From assembly GCA_964387865.1 (NCBI GenBank), contig CAYLXC010000003.1, positions 1 to 63,195 of the forward strand: a stretch of DNA of 63,195 bases, given 5' to 3'. Position 1 is the first letter of the stretch. Every line of letters begins with the position of its first letter. Both the position numbers and the translations under genes were made by a program. The notes under the pieces are model-generated. The model was not told the origin of the DNA. It searched no databases and saw nothing but the letters and a program-made list of their open reading frames with translations. Shown piece after piece: positions 30,815-41,027 of this stretch. The DNA comes from CAYLXC01 sp964387865. Its GTDB lineage: Bacteria > Patescibacteriota > Microgenomatia > Daviesbacterales > UBA10151.

Positions 30815-32474
30815 ATATTTTTGGGTAGTATTAATTTTATTGTCCATCCCAGCGACTTGGGCACTTTTTGTCCCCGGGTACTATGGTGCTTCCGATGATA
30901 TACATATAGCCTGGCTTCATCAGATGGATAAGATAATAAGATTAGGACAAATCCCGCCAAGGTTTGTTCCGGATTTAAGCTATGGTTTTGGATACCCTCT
31001 TTTTAATTTTGTATTTCCTCTGCCATTTTATATTGCTGAAATTTTCCACCTTTTAAATTTTAGTCTGGTGGATTCAATCAAAGCGCTATTTTTTTTAAGT
31101 ATCCCTTTTTCATTTTTGTTTATGTATTTACTGTTAAAGCAATTTAGTTTAAAAAGTCTAAGTTTTGCCGGGGCACTTTTATATGCATACACACCGTATA
31201 GGGCAGTTGATTTGTATGTTAGAGGAGCGGTCGGTGAGATTTTAAGCTTTGTGTTTTTGCCACTGGTTTTATTGTCCATCATAAAAATGAAAGAGGAAAA
31301 AAATTATAAATGGGTTGGAATTGGTGGGGTGGCACTTGCTTCCCTAGTGTTGTCGCACAATATAAGCTCATATATGTTTTTAGCGTTTGTGTTATTATTT
31401 GTGGCCCTTCAGCTTTTTTTCTTACAAAAAAGATTAGCATTTTTCGTAAAATCGATTTTAATGTTTTTTTTGGGCTCATTAGTCAGTATATATTTTTGGC
31501 TACCTGCACTAGTGGAGAGTAGGTTGATGAAATATGATACTGTGTTTAATTTTGCGGATCATTTCCCAACACTTAAACAACTGATTACTCCATATTGGGG
31601 ATATGGGGCATCAGTTCCTGGACCAGGAGATGGTATGTCATTTTTTATTGGGACTGTTAACTTGCTAACAATTATAGCTGGGATAGTTTGCTTACTTAAG
31701 TATTGGAAAAAATATTCCAAGAACCAAAAAATAATACTTATTTGGGCTTATATTTCAATTTTAGTCTCAATATTTATGATGAACTATAGATCACAATTTA
31801 TGTGGGACAACATTCCATTCCTATCCTATTTTCAATTTCCCTGGAGATTTTTAATCATGACAACCTTTCTGATCCCGCTTCTTATTGTGGCCTTTGAAAA
31901 AATTGGTAAAAGCACACTTGTATCAACCATTTTAATCTTTCTTACACTTATCACATCCGGAAGTTTTTTTAGACCCCAGGATTTTCTCGGACGCACAGAT
32001 AACTATTTTCTAAATCGTTATATTCCTCTTCCTCAAGCCAGTGAAGAATATAAACAAACTCAAGAAGAGTATTTAAGATTGCCAAAACAAACTAAGAAAA
32101 GACCGAATCAAAACTATCCCCTGGCAATTTCAGAAAATGAGGCCCTCATAAATATTCGAAAATTAAATGATTTGGATTCTGTATTAGAGGTTGTTTCGGA
32201 AAATGGTACAAAAATTCATTATATGAAATATTTTTTCCCAGGTTGGATTGCAAAAATAGATGGTCAACTGATAGATATTGCAATCGGAGAACCTTTTGGA
32301 CAGATTGCTGTAGATATACCTCCCGGGGCACATGTAGTGGAAATAAAATTTAAGGAAACAATTTTTAGAAAGACTCTGGATGCTATATCTTTGGGTGCAT
32401 TTTTAGTATCATTAGGGCTAATCTTTAATTTATGGCAACGATTACAAAAATTTGGCCGTTTCTTTTGGGCTTAA
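30786..32474 (+). CDS. PF10131-like (YfhO-type) membrane protein, tandem copy 3
   Basis: This 562-residue member of the array is the most divergent. The first loop has ASDDIHIAW (Asp37-Asp38), then GQIPPRFVPDLSYGFGYPLF, in which the Cys of QIPCRW is replaced. It keeps YTPYRAVDLYVRGAVGE and SHNIS. The stretch before the C-terminal beta-domain is longer (about residues 410-470) and rich in Gln and Lys. It overlaps both neighbours (29 and 43 bp), so all four copies are probably translated from one mRNA. Confidence 0.75.
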   Translation: MAKVENFLIKYFWVVLILLSIPATWALFVPGYYGASDDIHIAWLHQMDKIIRLGQIPPRFVPDLSYGFGYPLFNFVFPLPFYIAEIFHLLNFSLVDSIKALFFLSIPFSFLFMYLLLKQFSLKSLSFAGALLYAYTPYRAVDLYVRGAVGEILSFVFLPLVLLSIIKMKEEKNYKWVGIGGVALASLVLSHNISSYMFLAFVLLFVALQLFFLQKRLAFFVKSILMFFLGSLVSIYFWLPALVESRLMKYDTVFNFADHFPTLKQLITPYWGYGASVPGPGDGMSFFIGTVNLLTIIAGIVCLLKYWKKYSKNQKIILIWAYISILVSIFMMNYRSQFMWDNIPFLSYFQFPWRFLIMTTFLIPLLIVAFEKIGKSTLVSTILIFLTLITSGSFFRPQDFLGRTDNYFLNRYIPLPQASEEYKQTQEEYLRLPKQTKKRPNQNYPLAISENEALINIRKLNDLDSVLEVVSENGTKIHYMKYFFPGWIAKIDGQLIDIAIGEPFGQIAVDIPPGAHVVEIKFKETIFRKTLDAISLGAFLVSLGLIFNLWQRLQKFGRFFWA

Positions 32475-34138
32475 TTTTATCCATAAGTTTGCTTTGGCCC
32501 CTTTTTTGGGCCCCTTTTTTTACCCATCATGATGATGTATCAATAATTAGACTTTTTGAGATGGATAAATGTTTTAAAGACGGGCAGATTCCTTGCAGAT
32601 GGGTACCTGATTTAGGCGGACTTTACGGCTACCCCCTTTTTAATTATTATGCTCCCCTGCCCTACTATTTTGGGGAATTAATTTATTTTCTAACAAATAA
32701 TTTAATAATTTCTGTAAAAGTAATGTTTGCTTTCTCATTTTTAGGATCCTATATTTTTATGTATCTATTGGGTACTAAATTTTGGGGTAAATTAGGCGGA
32801 AGTTTATGTGCCATTTTTTACAGCTTTGCACCATACCATGCTTTAGATTTTTACGTAAGAGGGGCTATGGGAGAGATGTGGGCTATGATGTTTTTTCCTG
32901 CAATACTTTGGAGTCTTACAATACTTAAGGAGAAGGTGAATGTAAGCAGAATGTTTCTAAGTGCAATATTTGTGGCCCTTCTTTTTTTATCCCACAACCT
33001 TTCTGCTATGATTTTTTTCCCGATAATAATATTTTGGATAATTATTTTGTTTCTAAAAGATAAAAAAATTAAATTCTTATGGTTTTCTTTCTTAGGATTA
33101 TTACTTTCAATTTTACTTTCTTCATTTTATTTACTTCCTTTAATTTCTGAGAAACATCTCGTTCATGTTGATACGCAAATTAGCGGATATTTCGGATACA
33201 CGGAGCATTTTAAAGGGTTTGGAGAACTATTTCTGAGGAGAGATTGGGGGTATGGAGCATCTGTAAGGGAAGTGCCGGGAGGAGAGAGAGAAGAAATTTC
33301 TTTCCAAATTGGCTGGGTACATCTGTTGGGTTGGATGCTGGCAATTTTAAGTTTATGGTATTTCAGGAAAAAAAATCCGTGGGTGTCAAAATTAATTTTG
33401 TCAGTTTCCTTCGTGATTTTTTTGAGTGTTTTCATGATTCACCCAAGATCTCAAATAATCTGGGAAATCATAGAACCATTAAAATATTTGCAATTTCCTT
33501 GGAGATTTTTAATTATTGTAATTTTATTTATATCATTTTTAAGCGGATCAGCTTTACTTGCTTTAAAAGAGTGGAAATACAAAATTTTTTTCCTGCTTAT
33601 ATCACTGGTTGTTATTCTAAATTTCGCTTACTTCAGGCCGGAAAAATTTATTTATGTTACTGATCAAAGCCTTCTGAGTGGTAAAGATTGGGAGCGTCAG
33701 ATTAAAAGATCAATATTTGATTTTCTACCAATTTTTGCAAAAGAGCCCCCCGCAGATTTGGCAGATGAACGTTATAAAATCTTAACAGGGGATACTAAGA
33801 TTTCAGATTATGAAGAAGGTACTAACTGGATTAGTTTTAAAGCAAATGTCAAAACTCATACCATAGTCCGTTTATCCCAATATTATTTTCCGGATTGGAA
33901 AGTTTTTGTTGACAGTAAACCAATTGATATAGATTATAAAAGTAGCGGTTTGGGTCTCATAACAATTATTTTAGGTAAAGGGGAGCATATTATTAATGCA
34001 AGACTTTACAATACTCCTGTAAGGAATATTGGAAACGGAGTTAGTTTGGTTAGTTTTGGTTTGGTGATAATTTTATATTTATTACAATTTAAAAAGGTTA
34101 GAAACTGGATTCTTTACTACAGAAAGAGGATTAATTAG
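32432..34138 (+). CDS. PF10131-like (YfhO-type) membrane protein, tandem copy 4
   Basis: This 568-residue copy has THHDDVSIIR (Asp34-Asp35), DGQIPCRWVPDLG and YGYPLFNYYAPLPYYFG, which is the best match to the family pattern. FAPYHALDFYVRGAMGE and SHNLSAM follow. The loop around WGYGASVREVPGGEREE is longer than in its siblings. The C-terminal beta-domain (YYFPDWKVFVDSKPI) precedes a final membrane segment. It starts 43 bp inside copy 3 and ends 3 nt before the flippase gene. Confidence 0.75.
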   Translation: MATITKIWPFLLGLILSISLLWPLFWAPFFTHHDDVSIIRLFEMDKCFKDGQIPCRWVPDLGGLYGYPLFNYYAPLPYYFGELIYFLTNNLIISVKVMFAFSFLGSYIFMYLLGTKFWGKLGGSLCAIFYSFAPYHALDFYVRGAMGEMWAMMFFPAILWSLTILKEKVNVSRMFLSAIFVALLFLSHNLSAMIFFPIIIFWIIILFLKDKKIKFLWFSFLGLLLSILLSSFYLLPLISEKHLVHVDTQISGYFGYTEHFKGFGELFLRRDWGYGASVREVPGGEREEISFQIGWVHLLGWMLAILSLWYFRKKNPWVSKLILSVSFVIFLSVFMIHPRSQIIWEIIEPLKYLQFPWRFLIIVILFISFLSGSALLALKEWKYKIFFLLISLVVILNFAYFRPEKFIYVTDQSLLSGKDWERQIKRSIFDFLPIFAKEPPADLADERYKILTGDTKISDYEEGTNWISFKANVKTHTIVRLSQYYFPDWKVFVDSKPIDIDYKSSGLGLITIILGKGEHIINARLYNTPVRNIGNGVSLVSFGLVIILYLLQFKKVRNWILYYRKRIN

Positions 34139-34141
34139 AAA

Positions 34142-35614
34142 GTGGCAGAAAGTTTTGAACAATTAGATTTGAGTGAAAAATTAAGTGTGGATATTGTGAA
34201 AAGAAGGGCAGTAGGCGGTGCCGCAATTTTGACGTTAAGGAATGTATTTTTGCAAGCCGTTGCTTTTTTTGCAACAGCCCTTTTGACTTACTTTTTGCAG
34301 CCTTCAGAATTCGGAGTATTTTTTATTGTATCTGCAGTCGTGAATTTTTTGGCATATTTTTCCGATATAGGATTTGCTGCTGCCCTAATTCAAAAAAAGG
34401 ACCATCTAAAAGATGAAGAATTAAAAACAGTTTTTAGTGCACAACAGTTACTTATTCTTTTCTTAATATTTACAGTTTTTATTTTAAGTCCAGTTTTGAA
34501 AAATTTCTACAAATTAGATATGGAAGCAATTTATCTTCTTTGGGCACTCGCTATCTCACTACTTTTTTCATCTCTTAAAACCATACCCTCAGTATTAATG
34601 GAACGAAGACTGGAGTTTCAAAAATTAGTTATACCGCAAATTGTGGAGACTTTAGTATTTAATATTTCTGCTGTATTTCTTGCATGGAAGGGCTTTGGGG
34701 TAACAAGCTTTACAATTGCTGTCATATTAAGGGGGTTTAGCGGACTTATTGTTACATATATAGTTCAGCCTTGGGTTCCCTCTCTTGCATTTTCTTATAA
34801 AGCTTTTAAATCAGTATTAAAATATGGGATTCCTTATCAAGCAAATTCTCTCCTCGCAATGGTAAAAGATGATGGAATCACACTTCTTTTGGGAAGTACT
34901 CTAGGTGCTCAAGGAATTGGGCTTCTGGGATGGGCGCAAAAGTGGGCATATGCGCCTTTGCGTTTTTTCATGGATCAAGTTATAAAAGTCACCTTTCCTG
35001 CCTTTTCAAGATTACAAGATAATGATAAGGAGCTTTCAAATGCGGTTACAAAATCGATATTTTTTGTATGTGCTTTAGTTTTTCCTTCTCTCTTGGTGCT
35101 ATTTTCCATTGCACCAATCCTGGTTGAAATAATTCCAAAATATGACAAGTGGAGGCCGGCTCTTTTTGCGTTAACCATTTTATCCATAAATTCATCCCTG
35201 GCTGCAATTACAACTCCTTTAACCAACACATTAAACGCAATTGGGAAAATTATGATTACATTTAGACTTATGATCATGTGGACTATTTTGACTTGGGCTT
35301 TTGTTCCAGCACTTGCAATTCTTTTTGGAGTTAATGGGGCGGCTCTTGGATTTGGCCTTGTCGGACTAAGTTCTATTTTTGCTCTTATTATTATTTCAAA
35401 ATATGTGAAAATAGATTATTTTCAAGCTGTCTTCAAACCTTTATTTGCAACAATTATTATGGGAGGATTTATTTTTATCATAAAAGGATTTTTTCCTTTA
35501 TCAATTCTACAACTGATTATTATTATAATAACTGCAATTCTTTCTTACATTTTTTCACTTTTGATTTTACAACCTGACATTTTAGTTCATCTAAAAGCAT
35601 TAAGGAGAAGTTAA
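34142..35614 (+). CDS. Polysaccharide/oligosaccharide flippase (Wzx-like)
   Basis: This 490-residue protein has about 12-14 membrane segments without large soluble domains. Near the N-terminus, LRNVFLQAVAFFATALLTYFL and PSEFGVFFIVSAVVNFLAYFSDIGF match the MATE/Wzx polysaccharide-export family (PF13440/PF01943). RRLEFQKLVIPQIVETL in the middle is also typical. It should flip polyprenyl-diphosphate-linked oligosaccharides to the outer face. The GTG start lies 3 nt after the upstream stop. A second, less similar flippase is at 60490. Confidence 0.88.
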   Translation: MAESFEQLDLSEKLSVDIVKRRAVGGAAILTLRNVFLQAVAFFATALLTYFLQPSEFGVFFIVSAVVNFLAYFSDIGFAAALIQKKDHLKDEELKTVFSAQQLLILFLIFTVFILSPVLKNFYKLDMEAIYLLWALAISLLFSSLKTIPSVLMERRLEFQKLVIPQIVETLVFNISAVFLAWKGFGVTSFTIAVILRGFSGLIVTYIVQPWVPSLAFSYKAFKSVLKYGIPYQANSLLAMVKDDGITLLLGSTLGAQGIGLLGWAQKWAYAPLRFFMDQVIKVTFPAFSRLQDNDKELSNAVTKSIFFVCALVFPSLLVLFSIAPILVEIIPKYDKWRPALFALTILSINSSLAAITTPLTNTLNAIGKIMITFRLMIMWTILTWAFVPALAILFGVNGAALGFGLVGLSSIFALIIISKYVKIDYFQAVFKPLFATIIMGGFIFIIKGFFPLSILQLIIIIITAILSYIFSLLILQPDILVHLKALRRS

Positions 35615-35615
35615 A

Positions 35616-38600
35616 TTGATTAGAATTATTTTTATTTTTTTAACATTCTTAATATTTTCCTTAAACGCTCAAGAAATTTTTGCCCAGAATAATTCATTTG
35701 TTTCTATTGTTAATCCCATAAGAGGTAGCGAATTTTGGGAGTTGAAAGATCAAAGTATTGATAATGCTGTTAAAGGTCAGTCTGAAATTTTAACAAAATA
35801 TAATTTATCAGCAACCTGGCTTTTAAGAATTGATGCTTTGGATAGTAAAGAGATTTTAGATTTAATAAATAAAAGAAGCCAGGATGAGAAAGGATTATTT
35901 TTGGAAATTACCCCTAGATTAACAAATTTAGCAAAGGTAAATTACCACAAATCAGAGAATTGGCATGATGCAGGAAGCGCATTTTTGAGCGGTTATGAGC
36001 GGTTTGAAAGAGAAAAAATTATTGATGCATCTTTTGAAAAATTTAGGGAGGTGTTTGGATACTACCCTTCCTCAGTTGGAGCATGGTGGATTGATGCATA
36101 TTCCTTGGAATACATGCAACGAAAGTATGATATCGTCGCCTCACTTATTGTTGCCGACCAATATACAACTGATAATTATCAGATTTGGGGCCAATTTTGG
36201 TCAACTCCATATTATCCGTCAAAAAGGAATGCACTACACCCTGCACCAAATATGGATGATAAACTTTCTGTTGTTATCATGCAATGGGCCGCAAGGGATC
36301 CTGTAAATGCGTACGGAAATGGGGTAGGGGAGAGTACTTATAGTGTTCAGGCAAATGATTACTTGGATTATCACAATTTGGATATAAATTATTTTAAAAA
36401 ACTTCTGGATATTTATTTGGGGCAAAAACTAAATAAATTCGGTCATATTGTTATAGGTTTGGAAAATTCATATGACTGGAGTAAATATTCAAAGGAATAT
36501 GAAAATCAAATAAAAATTATTTCCGAGCAAAGAAGAGCAGGTATCTTGTCAACAGCTACGATGTCCGAGTTTTCTTCATGGTACAGAGATAGATTTCCTG
36601 ATCTTTCGCCTGAACATATTGTAGTTTCTGAAGATCCTTTAGGAACAGATAAAAAAGTAGTTTGGTTTATGAACTTAAATTATCGCGCAGGGTGGTTTTT
36701 CAACCAGGACGGATCAGTATTTAGAGATATTCATCAATATACGGGGGGAGAGGAGATTTGTTTTCTGAGAAGATGTGATGAAGTCAACTTTGCAACGGGT
36801 GCAACAAGAGTTTTGGATGAGGTTAGTTTTGGCCATAAATGGGTAATAGATCAAGGGGAAATAAAAGAGTTTAAAGTTTCAAAAATAAATGAAAAATATA
36901 TAATAAGCTATCAAAATGAGGCGGGGAATTTAAGGAAAATTGAATTCTTACAAAGAGATTTAGGCATTGATGGAAAAACTTATTCCATTGATTATACAAT
37001 ACTTGAGGCAACCAGAAAAATAATAGATGAAAAAGTGGGAGGGTTTATTAAAGAGAAGGGTTCTTTTGAATGGTCCATTACGGGAGTTTTTTTGAAAATT
37101 TTTAAGTTTTTGCTTTTTATTGTATTTCTAATAATGTTGCCTGGCTACGTAATCTGTAGCAAAATTTCAAAAGATTTTGATTCAGTGTTTAGCGTATTAT
37201 TCCTGTCAACCGTTATAGGAATGGTTACACTGACTTTAGTATTTTATTTGTTAAGTATCTTTAATATTAAATTCTTAATTTTTTCATATAGTTTAATTTT
37301 CGCCTTAATATTTCTGAAACTGAAATTATTTAGGATAAGAAATTTTGGTATCAGAGGATTTAGCAAATTCGGGTTAATAATTTCCGCATTAATCTTATCC
37401 GGAACTATTTTTCAAACGGTTCCAACTTTTAAAAATGGATTACTTTATCCTTATGGGTTAGGTTTTTGGGGACCAAATACTCATGACGGGATTTGGCATA
37501 TTTCACTAATTAATCAATTGAGTACATACCCTTTTGAAAACCCCATTTTTGCAGGGAATCCACTGAAAAACTATCATTTCTTTTATGATTTATTAATTGC
37601 AATTACTTCATTTTTGTCAAATATTCCGGTCACAGACTTAGTGTTTCGATTTTACCCGGTTTTGTTTTCATTAATCTTGGGGATTGGTACGTATTATATT
37701 ATTGTAAATTTATTCAAAGGGAAAATTAACCAAAAAGAGCTAAACTTAGCCTCTTTGATTGGGATTTATTTAGTATATTTTTCAGGGTCTTTTGGGTGGA
37801 TAGTAGAATATTTAAAAAGCAAAAGTCTTGGTGGAGAATCTGCATTTTGGGCAAATCAATCAATTTCATTTAACTTGAATCCGCCGTTTGCAATATCATT
37901 AATAATTATTATTGCCATTTTCCAATTGCTTAATGTCTTGAGATTCCAAAAAGGAATAATAATTCTCTTAGCTATATTGTGTGGCACATTGGTTTCATTT
38001 AAGGCATATGCAGCAGTTTTAATACTGGTTACTTTATTTATAATATCAATAATTAAAAAGTCTCTTCCGCATTTTGTTGTCTTTATTGCAAGTAGTGTCC
38101 TTTCCGTAGCCTTATTTTTTTCAAATTTTTCAATATCAACAAAATTATTCATATTCTCCCCCTTTTGGTTTATTCATTCTATGATTGATTCACCTGACAG
38201 GGTTGGTTGGGTAAGGCTATCTCTTGCAAGAAATACAGGATTGGAAACAGGTAATTGGTTTAAATTTATAGTATCTGAGATAGTTGGTTTCTCAATATTT
38301 CTGGTTGGAAATATGGGCACAAGAGTATTTGCCTTGTTAAGCTTATTCAAAATTAAGTATATTTTTTCTCATACAACATTCTTAACACTGTTCATATTTT
38401 CGATTCTTGCATTATTTATTCCAATTCTATTTATCCAGGCGGGGAACCCTTGGAATACAATACAGTTTTTGTATTATTTTTTATACGTCTCAGCAGTATT
38501 ATCTGGAGTTGTACTTTCGAATCTCTTTTTGAGACTAAACAAAATAGTTGCATTGATATTTATAGGTATAATTTTAGTTCTGACTCCAATTAATTCCTGG

Positions 38601-39050
38601 GCAACTGCAAATGGATATTTAACTTATAATCCTCATGCGTATGTTTCAAAATTGGAACTTGAGGCTTTAAACTTTTTGGGATCAAAAGAAGATGGAATTG
38701 TTTTAACTTTTCCCTATGATAAAAATCTAAAGCAAAAGTTAGCAGAACCTTGGTCTCTTATGGTTTATGATAGTACTGCCTATGTTTCTGCGCTTTCTAA
38801 GAAGAAAGTCTTTGTTGAGGATGAGCCCCAAAATCAAATTCTCTTAACAGATTATAAAAAAAGAATCGTAGCCTCATATGACTTCTTCATAAGATCTGGT
38901 CTGGATAAGAAGAATTTTTTAAGGGATAATAACATAAAGTATATCTATGTTCCCAAAATATATAAAATTCAGTTGAACGAAACTGATTTACAAATTGAAA
39001 AGATATTTGAAAATGAAGAAGTTTTGATTTTTAAAGTAAAAGAAACTTAA
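35616..39050 (+). CDS. Extracytoplasmic deacetylase/GH-like domain fused to a GT-C-like membrane module
   Basis: This 1144-residue protein begins with a signal sequence (about 1-24, ending IFAQ). An extracytoplasmic domain (about 25-470) has barrel-type features: KYNLSATWLLRIDAL, VGAWWIDAYSLEYMQ, VIMQWAARDP and GLENSYDWSKY, reminiscent of polysaccharide deacetylase or GH57-like enzymes. Membrane segments then start near residue 485. The first large loop of this part has NTHDGIWHISL and PLKNYHFFYDLL, matching the full-length paralogs at 39051 and 44517(-). The TTG start is supported by AAGGAG (35602-35607) 8 nt upstream. A combined trimming and glycosyl-transfer role is inference. Confidence 0.7.
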   Translation: MIRIIFIFLTFLIFSLNAQEIFAQNNSFVSIVNPIRGSEFWELKDQSIDNAVKGQSEILTKYNLSATWLLRIDALDSKEILDLINKRSQDEKGLFLEITPRLTNLAKVNYHKSENWHDAGSAFLSGYERFEREKIIDASFEKFREVFGYYPSSVGAWWIDAYSLEYMQRKYDIVASLIVADQYTTDNYQIWGQFWSTPYYPSKRNALHPAPNMDDKLSVVIMQWAARDPVNAYGNGVGESTYSVQANDYLDYHNLDINYFKKLLDIYLGQKLNKFGHIVIGLENSYDWSKYSKEYENQIKIISEQRRAGILSTATMSEFSSWYRDRFPDLSPEHIVVSEDPLGTDKKVVWFMNLNYRAGWFFNQDGSVFRDIHQYTGGEEICFLRRCDEVNFATGATRVLDEVSFGHKWVIDQGEIKEFKVSKINEKYIISYQNEAGNLRKIEFLQRDLGIDGKTYSIDYTILEATRKIIDEKVGGFIKEKGSFEWSITGVFLKIFKFLLFIVFLIMLPGYVICSKISKDFDSVFSVLFLSTVIGMVTLTLVFYLLSIFNIKFLIFSYSLIFALIFLKLKLFRIRNFGIRGFSKFGLIISALILSGTIFQTVPTFKNGLLYPYGLGFWGPNTHDGIWHISLINQLSTYPFENPIFAGNPLKNYHFFYDLLIAITSFLSNIPVTDLVFRFYPVLFSLILGIGTYYIIVNLFKGKINQKELNLASLIGIYLVYFSGSFGWIVEYLKSKSLGGESAFWANQSISFNLNPPFAISLIIIIAIFQLLNVLRFQKGIIILLAILCGTLVSFKAYAAVLILVTLFIISIIKKSLPHFVVFIASSVLSVALFFSNFSISTKLFIFSPFWFIHSMIDSPDRVGWVRLSLARNTGLETGNWFKFIVSEIVGFSIFLVGNMGTRVFALLSLFKIKYIFSHTTFLTLFIFSILALFIPILFIQAGNPWNTIQFLYYFLYVSAVLSGVVLSNLFLRLNKIVALIFIGIILVLTPINSWATANGYLTYNPHAYVSKLELEALNFLGSKEDGIVLTFPYDKNLKQKLAEPWSLMVYDSTAYVSALSKKKVFVEDEPQNQILLTDYKKRIVASYDFFIRSGLDKKNFLRDNNIKYIYVPKIYKIQLNETDLQIEKIFENEEVLIFKVKET

Positions 39051-41027
39051 GTGAATATTCTCTTGCAATTTATCCTTGGAGCATTATTTCTCTCTATATT
39101 TTTTATTTCAGTTACATTACCTGCACTTGCCTTAATAAGAAAATTATTCAGAATGGAGGATGAATTAGAAATATATACTATTGCTTCTGTTTTGGGAATT
39201 GTTATTTTTACGATTGTTGCATATATTTTGGCTGCTCTACATCTGCGTTACCTAATGTGGGTTTTTCCAATTACAGGAATTATACTGCTATTTAAATACA
39301 AAATAAATCTTAATAAGGTTATAGATTTGAAACATAAGAAATTTTTTCTTTTGGTTATTATGCTGGGAATAATAGGACAAGTTGCCGTTAACGCCCCTTC
39401 AGGATTTCCTTATAAGGATGGTATTTATTTTTGGAGTTCACATGGGCATGATGGAATCTGGCATTTGGCTTTAATGGAACATATGAAAAACGGGGATTTT
39501 CCATTCCTAAATCCCGAACTCGCCGGACAAAAACTGCAAAATTATCATTTTTTTGTTGATCTTTTAATGTCTGAATTTTCCAGGTTGTTTATGTTTTCAA
39601 ATTTAGATATTTATTTTAGATTTATGCCGATTATCTTCTCAGTCCTGCTGGGGTTTGGAAGCTTTATTTTCGTAAAACTTTGGAGCAAATCAGAAGTAGC
39701 TGGGATTTGGGCAATGTTTTTTACTTATTTTGCGGGAAGTTTTGGGTATTTAATATATGTCCCAACTCATAAAAGTTTGGGTGGTGAATCTATCTTTTGG
39801 GTTTCACAAACTCATTCAGTTTTGGGAAATCCACCTCATGCTGCGGCCTTTATTATTACCACATTTTTCCTTTTTACTTATCTTAAATTTCTAAGAAATA
39901 GAAGCTTGAATTATTTTATAATTTCTGCTTTTTTAGGTGGGGCAGTAATAGGATTTAAAGTGTATGCTGGTGTCTTACTCCTTGGTGGATTACTTCTCGT
40001 TGGGATTTTGGAATTTCTAACAAGAAGAATTTACAAAGGAATACTTTTGTTTATTACAACATTAGCTATTTCCGGAATAATCTATCTCCCAAACAGTGTG
40101 AATTCGCAAGATTTTCTTATTTGGCAACCATGGTGGTATATAAGGACTATGGTTGTGGCATCTGATAGGCTAAACTGGCTTGATTTGGAATTAAGAAGGC
40201 AAACATACATTGCAGAAAATAATTGGAAGCGTGTAATACAAGTTGAATTGATGGCATTCTTGATATTTCTTTTTGGTAATTTGGGAATGAGATTTTTGGG
40301 ATTTTGGACAATTTTAAAAAAATTAAGACAAAATATTTTTAAAGATTCCTTTAATCTATTCTTTTTGTCAATAACTTTAGCATCATTTTTCATTCCAATT
40401 TTTTTTCTGCAAAAAGGAGTTGCATGGAATTCCATACAATTTAATCAGTATTTTTTACTATTTTTTGGATTTTGGGCAGGGGCATCAATGGCAAATATTA
40501 TGAATGTTTTTAAGAATGATTTTGTAAAGACTTGTATAGTAGTTCTTGTAATTATTTTATCTGTACCAACCCAACTGGGATTGCTTTGGCAATTTTATTC
40601 AAATCCTGCATTATCTAAAATTTCTTTAAAAGAAATTGAAGCTTTAAATTATTTAAAAAATCAGCCTGACGGGATAGTGCTTGTTGCACCGTTCAACAAA
40701 TATGAAAAGGATAAGTATAAAAATCCACCTATTCCCATATATGCCTGGTATGATACAGGCTATGTATCTGCTTTTTCATCTAAAAAAACTTTAATTTCAG
40801 ATGAAGAGCAAATAAATATAATGGGTTATGATGTTTCTAAACTTGTAAAGATGAGGAAAGAAGCTTTTGAAAGTTTAGATAAAAGGGTAGTAAATAATTT
40901 TTTAGCAAAATATGATGTAAGATATATTTACCTATCTTGGGATCAAAAATTTGCTACAAGCAGCGCCTATATTAATGCAGATATAATTTATGAAAATAGC
41001 GATGCAAAAATTTTAAAAGTTAAATGA
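39051..41027 (+). CDS. GT-C-like polytopic membrane protein, HGHDxxWH family
   Basis: This 658-residue protein has about 13 membrane segments. After the third or so, the loop carries SSHGHDGIWHLALMEHM and KLQNYHFFVDLLMSEF. YFAGSFGYL and LGGESIFW with NPPHAAAFI follow, and the C-terminal soluble part has YDTGYVSAFSSKK and KYDVRYIYL. The same blocks occur in the protein at 44517(-) and in the C-terminal half of the fusion at 35616. I cannot assign it to a named family with confidence. Acidic and His residues in the outside loop fit a GT-C active site. It starts with GTG directly after the previous stop. Confidence 0.65.
   Translation: MNILLQFILGALFLSIFFISVTLPALALIRKLFRMEDELEIYTIASVLGIVIFTIVAYILAALHLRYLMWVFPITGIILLFKYKINLNKVIDLKHKKFFLLVIMLGIIGQVAVNAPSGFPYKDGIYFWSSHGHDGIWHLALMEHMKNGDFPFLNPELAGQKLQNYHFFVDLLMSEFSRLFMFSNLDIYFRFMPIIFSVLLGFGSFIFVKLWSKSEVAGIWAMFFTYFAGSFGYLIYVPTHKSLGGESIFWVSQTHSVLGNPPHAAAFIITTFFLFTYLKFLRNRSLNYFIISAFLGGAVIGFKVYAGVLLLGGLLLVGILEFLTRRIYKGILLFITTLAISGIIYLPNSVNSQDFLIWQPWWYIRTMVVASDRLNWLDLELRRQTYIAENNWKRVIQVELMAFLIFLFGNLGMRFLGFWTILKKLRQNIFKDSFNLFFLSITLASFFIPIFFLQKGVAWNSIQFNQYFLLFFGFWAGASMANIMNVFKNDFVKTCIVVLVIILSVPTQLGLLWQFYSNPALSKISLKEIEALNYLKNQPDGIVLVAPFNKYEKDKYKNPPIPIYAWYDTGYVSAFSSKKTLISDEEQINIMGYDVSKLVKMRKEAFESLDKRVVNNFLAKYDVRYIYLSWDQKFATSSAYINADIIYENSDAKILKVK

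Noticed and set aside
27469..34138. Pterin (6-pyruvoyl-tetrahydropterin) metabolism
   Set aside because: The domain name suggests it, but these are polytopic membrane proteins with GT-C-like loops and without pterin-synthase metal-binding His residues.
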